From the NCBI GenBank assembly GCA_000310025.1, contig FN649733.1, positions 901,547 through 965,546 on the forward strand: 64,000 nucleotides of DNA, read 5' to 3'. Below, in pieces: positions 23,690-34,263 of this stretch (the stretch's first letter is position 1; every line of letters starts with the position of its first letter). The position numbers and the translations under genes are program-made. Source of the DNA: Ectocarpus siliculosus. Lineage: Eukaryota > Sar > Phaeophyceae > Ectocarpales > Ectocarpaceae. The notes beneath the pieces were generated by a model. It did not search any database and was not told the origin of the DNA. It saw only the letters and a list, made by a program, of their open reading frames with translations.

Positions 23690-26600
23690 ATGATGATATC
23701 AGCGACGGGACGAGCGGCGTCCCTCGCGGCCGTCCTACTCGGACTACAGCAGGCCGGCCTTGCCTTCGCGGCCCCGACGTGCGAGCGAGTGGCTGGTCAA
23801 TGGGCTGTGATCTTCTCCGCCGAATGCACTCAGTGGTTCCAGCAGATAGGGTCCAGGCGCGGCAGCCCACCTGAATCGTGCATACAGGTGCGTACGGATC
23901 AGACCTCGAGTGTGCGACGAGCCCTACACACGTAGCCTGTAGGTGGGAAGAACATGTGTTGTGCGGTGTAGGACCCGACTTGGAAACATTGAATGAGCAA
24001 CATGCGCCACGAGAAGGTATGCACTTCTACATGACGAGAAAACACCGCCGCCTTCCCCCCCCCCCAAGCACCCGTTGAGACAGCACCTGGCCAGACACTC
24101 TGAACACCTGGACTCGTACATGTACCGCGAGAAAAACATGGTGTTCTCTAAAGATCATAACCGGGGTTGTTCACGTGTCATCATACATGTACAAGGTTCT
24201 CACAATGAAAAGAATACCGACGTTACACGCGCCAAAGAACGAATACCTCGACGCTTAAACAGGCGAACCACGTTTCCCACACAGCCCCATTCTGTAGGAC
24301 ATGCACAAATACAAGGTCGACCCCAACGCTACCAACTGCTCGTCACAGCCTTTCGACGATCAAAACCAAGCAACTTTCTTCGTACTGCTGCTCCCGTGAC
24401 TCATGTGTGGAATTTTCGTCGCTGTTCGCACCTCTCCAGCAATTTACTAGCGCTGTCTTGGTGGAGAACTTTCCGTGGAACGATGACGTCGTCATCGTGG
24501 ACAACGAAACCCCCGGGGATGATTTTTCGCTGCAGCCCGAACAACCTGTGCTCAAGTTCGGGGCCGGTATCGTGATCATGCAGACGTCTTGGGTGAGTGC
24601 TTTGTCCTCGGGGGAGGATTCGCGCTGTTTCGGTGTCAAGATTGATGGCTGTACCATCAATATTGACGGCAATAGTTCTTGATCGTCCATCACCGTTTCG
24701 TATGTAATGCTATTTGTTCCGTCGGCATGTTGCATACAAGAGAGCTGCGCTTAGTTTCTCTGAGGGTCTTGGACGAACATGTATGTGCCAGAGTGCACGT
24801 TAAAGTGAGAACTGTTTCGCCACATGCGTTTATCTTTTCTTCAGTAAGAGGTGCGGGAGGGGTAGTGATGTCCCGTATCTTCGATCGTAGTTCCGAGCCC
24901 CAAACTTGATCTGCGACCCATCTTTGGTAGATGAAGCATCTGCATGCGGCCCTTCAGGGTGGGCTAGTGTATCATTTGTTCCAGGATTTTAATGTCGTAG
25001 TAGGCAGGTAGATCGTTCAACACCTGCTACAGTGCGCAGGTCGAGTGAGTCTCGCACTACCCATACACCCACAAATTCTGACTTCGCTGGTGGCTTGCGC
25101 AACGAAAGTCGATAGCGTGTACGATGAATCCTACATAAACGCCCCACCAGACGACGACATCGTCGTGTAACACCGGTGCGGTAGACATGGTGTGGAGCAC
25201 ATTTATTTCAACTTCGCACAACAACTGATGGGCTGCAACTGATTGTGACAAACTATCTATTTATTACAAGGACGACGGTGACGATCAACCTAGCTACAAA
25301 ATCAAGAACTCGGTGATTTACAATAATGCAGTAACACATGATAGACTGAACCAATCGATTTTCTTCGTGGGTCATCAAGCTATCAAGACCTGGGATGCAC
25401 TGCTTATCACGGGTGTTCAGACACGGTGACAGCTTCAGCCAGAAGTGATGTCGAATCGTTTTCTTGTGACAAATACTCGGATAGGCATTCCATTGTCATT
25501 TGATGTATTTGTTCTACTCAATCAACACACGCAATCATCTCTCTCGGGGTTTCGCAGCTCCTCACTGAAAAGGCGTACCCACCGCAAACGAGCGTCGTTC
25601 CCCTCCACATGGATACGACGATCACCTTACTCCTGTAACCTAGCCTTCTTTCTGAATATTCTGCGACAGGACATGGAGGACGGGTCGCTGTGGCAACCTC
25701 GGATGTCTAGCAGCGCCGAACGGATATATGCCGAGGTCGAGTACATCGCATCCGACAACCACAGCTATCTAGATTTCGACCTCAGCGTGCGCTACGAGCC
25801 CGAGCACCCTCCTCCGGGCAGACTCATGCGAGCCCTTTCCGAAGACAATGACGCGGTGAGACATACGTAGCGCAACTCGAGTCCATGCTACAGAAGCGTA
25901 GTCTGTGGGTTTCCTTGTCCCGCCCCGCTATGTGATGTTGGTGATGTTTATGATTGCCAAGCATCGTCCAACAACAACCGACTGGCTCGAAGTACCATCT
26001 CTCTTTTCTAGAAGCATGGTTCACGCAACGTACCCCGCGCCCTACCCCACCCGAACATTCTACATCCTTCACCCCGGCTGTGTCGTCCGCAGCCCGACGC
26101 GGCAGATGTCGAGGAGATACTGGAGCTCTCCGCGACCCCTCCTCCCCTGGCACAAGACGCCACTGGCGACCTCTCGTACGAACCAGCTTATGTCTACAGC
26201 TACGAGCTTGAGTCATACGACTTCAGCTACAGCTTCGAGCTGGAGGACCTCGACTCGTACTCCTATGAGTTCATCGACTCCATGTTTGAAGAAGAATCAT
26301 CGCCTTACTCGCAGACCTACAGCTACAACTTCCGTGGCGAGGAGGAAGTCTCAGTGCCACCGCCCAGTGCGGTTCAGTCGGTCACCTCATTGGACGTGAG
26401 TACGTTATCGCAACGCACGGTGTTTTGGATCCTCTTTTGGTCCGCATTCACAAACCGACTATAGTTCGACGATAGTTGCGTGCAGAGATCGTAATCTTGA
26501 TTGGTCAAAACACGTTTTGTTCAAAACACGTCTTCGAACGAATGCCATAGCGCTTTGGCTTGTGACAATTGCCGGTGGCTTTTCAGACAAGCTCGTGGAA

Positions 26601-29600
26601 AGCAACATCATTCCTTCTAAGACGTTCGTCCTACCAGTACCTCAATTGCAGGCTTGAAGCAGCCACACGCCAAAACAAGCCCCCACGTTCATGTTTGTTT
26701 CGAATAGCGTGCTGTACTCGACGGTATTGTAAGCAATGCAACCGACGAAGGACGAACGCTTCAGCTTTTTCTTCTTCTCCAGCATACAAAGGAAGGGTGC
26801 CAGCTGTGAAGCGTTCGAAGACAATAAACTTAGCCCGAGTATCGACTCCCGACCCCCGCCCGTCCCGCCGCCCCTGCAACCGTGTGATCAGATCTACGTG
26901 TGCACGGACGAGGACAACAATCTCGCCGAGCTACGCTTCAACTGCGATCCCGAAAACGATGGCGATGCCCAGTGCTTCGCCGAGGCTGGGGAGCCCAACG
27001 TCCGTGCTCTTCACATTCACGTGAGCATGAAAAAACAAATCGAATTTCCGCGTCTGAAGTTTTGGTGTGACGTTGTGTTACTTCATTTGTGTCTTGTCTT
27101 CGTCATCTCCTGCGTCTTCATTTCTCTGAGTTGGTTCGAAAATACGAATGTGAAGAACGCCATGGTACGAAGTTGTCCCATCTCGACATCAGATACCGAA
27201 AACCACACACCTTTGCGCTTGTGGTCACTAGACAAGGACAGCAGGTAATTTTACAACCCCAGTCTCCCTTCTCCCCACCCCCACCCCCTGTCCACCTCGT
27301 GTTGTGACGGGCAGGGCATGGACATGTACTGCGACAAAGTTTGCCTCGCCGGTCAAGAAGGGGGACTCTGGTGCGACATCTTCGGCCTCGATGGGTGAGT
27401 AGACCAATCACGTTTGAATACCATGCACTACGGACTACTGCAGTGCTGCAGTGATATATTGTACCTGCTTGTCTTTCGGGTTTTCGTCGAGAAACAAGTT
27501 GCTTGATTGGAAACGAGAGAAAATAGACGGAGGGGAAGGATCGGCGAGACCATGGGCCGGGCTACAACACCAACGTATCCCTAACGCTGCGGTCAACGCA
27601 GTGGAATAGGGTTTTGACATGAACGAGACCCGTCCCCCATCAATCAGCGGCCAGTTCTCAACACCATCGATACATCCGTTCGGTAGTTATACTCAGGGTT
27701 TTCTTCTGACAAGAGTTCGAAAGTATACCTCCAATAAATCTCTCCTTCATCATCCACGCTTCGTGTTGTCTGTGGTTCTGCAATCCTCCCTCTCTCTTTT
27801 TCTCTCACTCACTCTCTCCGCCTCTCCCTCTCTGTCCCTCTGTCCCTCCGTCTCTCTCTGTGTCTCTCCCCCTTCGAAACAGATGCCGCATGTGCACCGA
27901 CGACTGTACCTCCATCTGCGACGGCGAAGCATCTTGCAGCTCGTGCATCCTGTGCGGAGCCCCAAGGGTGCCACCGCCGCCCTCGCCAACGGACGGCTCT
28001 CGAGGCATCCCCATCATGTCTGGTTCTCCCACCATGGCTCCATCCGCAGTAAATGGCTCGCGTGGCATCGAGACGATGTCTCCGACATCGTCACCGACCA
28101 GCTCTTCGTCTAGTGGTTCACGTGGCATCGAGACCACCATGTCTCCGACATCGTCGTCATCTTCCAGTACTCACATGACTCCCGCACCCTCTTTCGAGGA
28201 TGGCAGCATGGTACCACTAGAGCCCTCGTACATGGCTGCACCTACCAGTTCTGCCGAGCCAACTGATGGCTTGTCGACTGCTTCTCCTGCAGCCGGGGTG
28301 CCAATACTTACGGCGTTTCCCACTCCTTCACCGACCGCGACAGACCGGGAGCTTCCTGCGGCATCTATGGCCCCCACCAAAGCGGCGGAGACTACCGCGC
28401 CGTCTATCACGGATGGGAGCATGCTTCCGCTAGAACCTTCGTACACGGATGCACCTACCACTACCATCGAGCCAACTAACAACATGCCCAACACGGTGGA
28501 AACCCCTGCACCGACCACAACTGACCGGGAGCTTCCTGCAGCATCTAAGGCTCCCACCAACGCGTTGGAGACTACTGCGCCTTCTTTCACGGATGGGAGC
28601 ACGCTAGAACCTTTGTACACGGATTCACCTACCACGCCTACCGGACCAACTGACGGCATGCCGACTACGGTGGAAACCGCTTCGCCGACCACCACAGACC
28701 GGGAGCTCCCTGCAGCATCGATGGCTCCCACCAGCGTGGTGGAGACTACATCCGCCCCTACCGACGGCATGCTGACCACTACGGAAACCGCTGCACCGAC
28801 CACAACAGACCGGGAGCTCCCTTCACCGTCTATGGCCCCGACCAGTGTGGTGGAGTCTACCTCGGCTCCGACTGACGGCATGCCGACCGCGACGGAAACC
28901 GCTTCGCCGACCACCACAGACCGGGAGATCGATTCACCATCTATGGCTCCCACCAGCGTGGTGGAAACTACCTCGACTCCGACTGACGGCATGCCGACGA
29001 CTGTGGAGACCGCTTCGCCGACCACAACAGACCGGGAGATCGATTCACCATCTATGGCCCCCACCAGGGTGGTCGACTCTACCTCGGCTCCTACCGACGG
29101 CATGCCGACGACTGTGGAGACCGCTTCGCCGACCACCACAGACCGGGAGATCGATTCACCATCTATGGCCCCCACCAGCGTGCAGAAGACTACCTCAGCA
29201 CCGACCGATGGCATGCCGACCGCGACGGAAACCGCTTCGCCAACCACCACAGACCGGGAGATCGATTCACCATCTATGGCTCCCACCAGCGTGGTGGAAA
29301 CTACCTCGACTCCGACTGACGGCATGCCGACCGCGACGGAAACCGCTTCGCCAACCACAACAGACCGGGAGATCGATTCACCATCTATGGCCCCCACCAG
29401 GGTGGTGGAGTCCACCTCGGCTCCTACCGACGGCATGCCGACGACTGTGGAAGACCGCTTCGCCAACCACCACAGACCGGGAGATCGATTCACCATCTAT
29501 GGCGCCCACCAGCATCGTCGACTCTACCTCGGCTCCTACCGACGGCATGCCGACGACTGTGGAGACCGCTTCGCCGACCACCACAGACCGGGAAATTGGT

Positions 29601-32600
29601 TCACCATCTATGGCTCCCACCAGTGTGGTGGAGACTACCTCGGCTCCTACCGACGGCATGCCGACGACTGTGGAGACCGCTTCGCCAACCACCACAGACC
29701 GGGAGATCGATTCACCATCTATGGCTCCCACCAGCGTGGAGACGACAACCTCGGCGCCGACTGACGGCATGCCGACCGCGACGGAAACCGCTTCGCCGAC
29801 CACCACAGACCGGGAGATCGATTCACCATCTATGGCGCCCACCAGCGTGGTGGAGACTACCTCGGCTCCTACCGACGGCATGCCGACGACTGTGGAGACC
29901 GCTTCGCCAACCACCACAGACCGGGAGATCGATTCACCATCTATGGCCCCCACCAGCGTGGTCGACACTACCTCGGCTCCTACTGACGGCATGCCGACGA
30001 CTGTGGAGACCGCTTCGCCAACTACCACAGACCGGGAGATTGGTTCACCATCTATGGCCCCCACCAGCGTGGTGGAGACTACCTCGGCTCCTACCGACGG
30101 CATGCCGACCACTACGGAAACCGCTTCGCCAACCACCACAGACCGGGAGATCGATTCACCATCTATGGCCCCCACCAGCGTGGTGGAGACTACCTCGGCT
30201 CCTACCGACGGCATGCCGACGACTGTGGAGACCGCTTCGCCAACCACCACAGACCGGGAGATCGATTCACCATCTATGGCTCCCACCAGCGTGCAGAAGA
30301 CTACCTCGGCTCCTACCGACGGCATGCCGACGACTGTGGAGACCGCTTCGCCGACCACCACAGACCGGGAGATCGATTCACCATCTATGGCGCCCACCAG
30401 CGTGGTGGAGACTACCTCGGCTCCTACCGACGGCATGCCGACGACTGTGGAGACCGCTTCGCCGACCACCACAGACCGGGAGATCGATTCACCATCTATG
30501 GCTCCCACCAGCGTGGTGGAGACTACCTCGGCTCCTACCGACGGCATGCCGACGACTGTGGAAACCGCTTCGCCGACCACCACAGACCGGGAGATCGATT
30601 CACCATCTATGGCCCCCACCAGCGTGGTGGAGTCCACCTGGGCTCCGACTGACGGCATGCCGACGACTGTGGAGATCGCTTCGCCGACCACAACAGACCG
30701 GGAGATCGATTCACCATCTATGGCCCCCACCAGCGTGCAGAAGACTACCTCGGCTCCTACCGACGGCATGCCGACCGCGACGGAAACCGCTTCGCCGACC
30801 ACCACAGACCGGGAGCTCCCTGCAGCATCGATGGCTCCCACCAGCGTGGTGGAGACCACCTGGGCTCCTACCGACGGCATGCCGACCGCGACGGAAACCG
30901 CTTCGCCGACCACCACAGACCGGGAGATCGATTCACCATCTATGGCTCCCACCAGCGTGGTGGAGACTACCTCGGCTCCTACCGACGGCATGCCGACGAC
31001 TGTGGAGACCGCTTCGCCAACCACCACAGACCGGGAGATCGATTCACCATCTATGGCCCCTACCAGTGTGGTGGAGACTACCTGGGCTCCTACCGACGGC
31101 ATGCCGACGACTGTGGAGACCGCTTCGCCGACCACCACAGACCGGGAGATCGATTCACCATCTATGGCCCCCACCAGCGTGGTCGAGACTACCTGGGCTC
31201 CGACTGACGGCATGCCGACGACTGTGGAGACCGCTTCGCCAACCACCACAGACCGGGAGATCGATTCACCATCTATGGCGCCCACCAGCATCGTCGACAC
31301 TACCTCGGCTCCTACCGACGGCATGCCGACGACTGTGGAGACCGCTTCGCCGACCACCACAGACCGGGAGATCGATTCACCATCTATGGCTCCCACCAGC
31401 GTGGTGGAGACTACCTCGGCTCCTACCGACGGCATGCCGACGACTGTGGAGACCGCTTCGCCAACCACCACAGACCGGGAGATCGATTCACCATCTATGG
31501 CTCCCACCAGCGTGGAGAAGACAACCTCGGCTCCGACTGACGGCATGCCGACCGCGACGGAAACCGCTTCGCCGACCACCACAGACCGGGAGATCGATTC
31601 ACCATCTATGGCGCCCACCAGCGTGGTGGAGACTACCTCGGCTCCTACCGACGGCATGCCGACGACTGTGGAGACCGCTTCGCCAACCACCACAGACCGG
31701 GAGATCGATTCACCATCTATGGCCCCCACCAGCGTGGTCGACTCTACCTCGGCGCCAACTGACGGCATGCCGACGACTGTGGAGACCGCTTCGCCAACTA
31801 CCACAGACCGGGAAATTGGTTCACCATCTATGGCCCCCACCAGCGAGGTGGAGACTACCTCGGCTCCTACCGACGGCATGCCGACCACTACGGAAACCGC
31901 TTCGCCAACCACCACAGACCGGGAGATCGATTCACCATCTATGGCCCCCACCAGCGTGGTGGAGACTACCTCGGCTCCTACCGACGGCATGCCGACGACT
32001 ATGGAGACCGCTTCGCCAACCACCACAGACCGGGAGATCGATTCACCATCTATGGCTCCCACCAGCGTGCAGAAGACTACCTCGGCTCCTACCGACGGCA
32101 TGCCGACGACTATGGAGACCGCTTCGCCGACCACCACAGACCGGGAGATCGATTCACCATCTATGGCGCCCACCAGCGTGGTGGAGACTACCTCGGCTCC
32201 TACCGACGGCATGCCGACGACTGTGGAGACCGCTTCGCCGACCACCACAGACCGGGAGATCGATTCACCATCTATGGCTCCCACCAGCGTGGTGGAGACT
32301 ACCTCGGCTCCTACCGACGGCATGCCGACGACTGTGGAAACCGCTTCGCCGACCACCACAGACCGGGAGATCGATTCACCATCTATGGCCCCCACCAGCG
32401 TGGTGGAGTCCACCTGGGCTCCGACTGACGGCATGCCGACGACTGTGGAGATCGCTTCGCCGACCACAACAGACCGGGAGATCGATTCACCATCTATGGC
32501 CCCCACCAGCGTGCAGAAGACTACCTCGGCTCCTACCGACGGCATGCCGACCGCGACGGAAACCGCTTCGCCGACCACCACAGACCGGGAGCTCCCTGCA

Positions 32601-34263
32601 GCATCGATGGCTCCCACCAGCGTGGTGGAGACCACCTGGGCTCCTACCGACGGCATGCCGACCGAGACGGAAACCGCTTCGCCGACCACCACAGACCGGG
32701 AGATCGATTCACCATCTATGGCTCCCACCAGCGTGGTGGAGACTACCTNNNNNNNNNNNNNNNNNNNNNNNNNNNNNNNNNNNNNNNNNNNNNNNNNNNN
32801 NNNNNNNNNNNNNNNNNNNNNNNNNNNNNNNNNNNNNNNNNNNNNNNNTCAGCATCGATGGCTCCCACCAGCGTGGTGGAGACCACCTGGGCTCCTACCG
32901 ATGGCATGCCGACCGCGACGGAAACCGCTTCGCCAACCACCACAGACCGGGAGATCGATTCACCATCTATGGCTCCCACCAGCGTGGTGGAGACTACCTG
33001 GGCTCCTACCGACGGCATGCCGACGACTGTGGAGACCGCTTCGCCAACTACCACAGACCGGGAGATCGATTCACCATCTATGGCCCCCACCAGCGTGGTG
33101 GAGACTACCTCGGCTCCTACCGACGGCATGCCGACGACTGTGGAGACCGCTTCGCCAACCACCACAGACCGGGAGATCGATTCACCATCTATGGCTCCCA
33201 CCAGTGTGGTGGAGACTACCTCGGCTCCTACCGACGGCATGCCGACGACTGTGGAGACCGCTTCGCCGACCACCACAGACCGGGAGATCGATTCACCATC
33301 TATGGCCCCCACCAGCGTGCAGAAGACTACCTCGGCTCCTACCGACGGCATGCCGACGACTGTGGAAACCGCTTCGCCAACCACAACAGACCGGGAGATC
33401 GATTCACCGTCTATGGCACCTACTACCTCCGAGATCCTCGAGCCGTCGGTGTCGCCTACGCCGGGATCAACTGGTTATGAGACTCCATCACCTACTCGTG
33501 GTATGAGGGGGTTCGACAAGGAGACTCAGTCCCCGACAACGAGCGATGGATCACGGGGCGGGCTCAACTTCGAGACCCAATCACCAACTGCCAGCAACGA
33601 CATGTCGAGGGGAGGAATCGACTTCGAGACGCAGTCGCCAACCAGCACCTCGCGCGAGATCGCGACGGCCTCTCCCACTTCCAGCACGTCGCGCGGTATT
33701 CCGATCATGTCCGCCTCCCCCGCATCTGGCGTGACCTTCACGGAATGTACTCCCGGCGACTCCGACACTTGTTACGACCAGCTGGAGCCTTCGATGAAGG
33801 GCCTTCTGGTGGAGCGGAGCCGCGGGCTGACTTGCGAGGAGAGTTGCCTCGTCGGCGGTGGTTTGTGGTGCGACGCCTTGGGGCTCAGCGGGTAAGTGCT
33901 TTCCTTTGCCTCCCTAATTGGGCTGCGGTACGAACTACCATAATCCTCGCCGTTATCGTACCTCTCTTACAACAACCACAGGATATTGCACAGAGGACGT
34001 ACACCTTAGGTAAACCTGCGTAAGAGTCAAACATAGGGTTGAAGAGGAGGGAGTAATGTCGCCGGGAAACCCCTCGTTTCAATTGCTCCCAACCGTAACC
34101 CTTCTCTCTACGTCAGCGCTCTCACCGTCTTACCCCCTCCCTTCCTCGGCGCCGTCCTCGTACGTTCTCTATTTTTTTCAGCTGCCGCTTCTGCGCGACA
34201 AGCTGCGACAACTTCTGTACCGAGCAGGGCCTTCCGGACGACTGCGAGTGCATCGAGTGCTAA
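23690..34263 (+). CDS. Large secreted Cys-rich, Tyr-rich, Pro/Thr-repeat (mucin-like) protein
   Basis: Not a family I recognise; probably a cell-surface or extracellular-matrix protein. Proposed exons: 23690-23887, 24298-24381 (tentative), 24440-24592, 25271-25330 (tentative), 25670-25855, 26093-26395, 26587-26636, 26783-27020, 27315-27394, 27883-33891, 34182-34263. Residues 1-28 are a signal peptide ending near AFAAP. An acidic Tyr-rich segment follows (SYELESYDFSYSFELE, exon 26093). The first Cys module is LWCDIFGLDG then CRMCTDDCTSICD; a Thr/Pro/Ser array of 37-residue units follows; the second module is LWCDALGLSG then CRFCATSCDNFC, ending CECIEC-stop. Both modules are split by a phase-2 intron at the same place. 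The array carries an extra base near 29451 and a 100-N gap, so the long exon is not one continuous frame as given. Dense Thr/Ser suggests O-glycosylation. Exons before 27315 are less certain. Confidence 0.75.
27775..27882 (+). other. Long polypyrimidine tract before the repeat exon
   Basis: About 100 bases of almost pure CT sequence end at the AG acceptor of exon 27883. This is an extended version of the usual polypyrimidine tract and supports the acceptor. A similar CT-rich tract precedes the trehalose-phosphatase exon at 60619. Confidence 0.7.
29451..29452 (+). other. Single-base insertion breaking the repeat frame
   Basis: All other units read ACTGTGGAGACCGC (or GGAAACCGC) at this point; this one reads ACTGTGGAAGACCGC, with one extra A. 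Upstream units are in one frame and downstream units in the next. It is either a sequencing or assembly error in a hard-to-assemble array, or a real frameshift that would truncate the protein and remove its second Cys module. Confidence 0.9.
29480..32748 (+). repeat. Higher-order repeat of 16 units (1,776 bp)
   Basis: The order of variant units repeats: SIVD, then VETT/VEKT with TATETA, VVD, EIG/SEVE with TTTETA, VQKT, VVEST/VEIA, VQKT/TATETA, ELPAA. Equivalent sites 29501 and 31277 (the SIVD unit) and 30811 and 32587 (the ELPAA unit) are both exactly 1,776 bp apart, that is 16 x 111. The second copy runs into the N gap, and an ELPAA-type unit appears again just after it at about 32849. Confidence 0.9.
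32749..32848. other. Assembly gap (100 N) inside the repeat array
   Basis: Exactly 100 N, the usual placeholder for unknown length. Since 100 is not a multiple of three, the frame shifts artificially across it. The true length is probably some number of whole 111-bp units. Confidence 0.95.

Larger units (their letters stand above)
28694..33408 (+). repeat. Coding tandem array, 111-bp (37-residue) units
   Basis: About 42 near-identical 111-bp units lie inside one exon, including those around the N gap. The unit runs TDREIDSPSMAPTSVVETTS followed by APTDGMPTTVETASPTT. Variants at fixed places (VQKT, VVDS, VEKT, ELPAA, TATETA, TWAP, VEIA) allow units to be told apart. Two longer ancestral-looking units of 58-60 residues precede the array (28341-28693). 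Because 111 is a multiple of three and the unit has few stops, other frames and the opposite strand are also open over long distances. Confidence 0.95.

Noticed and set aside
29378-32728. Antisense reading frame of over 1,100 codons through the repeat array
   Set aside because: It is a by-product of a 111-bp unit without stops in that frame. It has no independent start, splice structure or composition of its own, and its variation mirrors the sense strand.
29596-33480. Second plus-strand frame of about 1,300 codons (Pro/Arg/Leu/Trp-rich)
   Set aside because: Shifted reading of the same array. The sense frame joins in phase to conserved Cys modules at both ends and this one does not.
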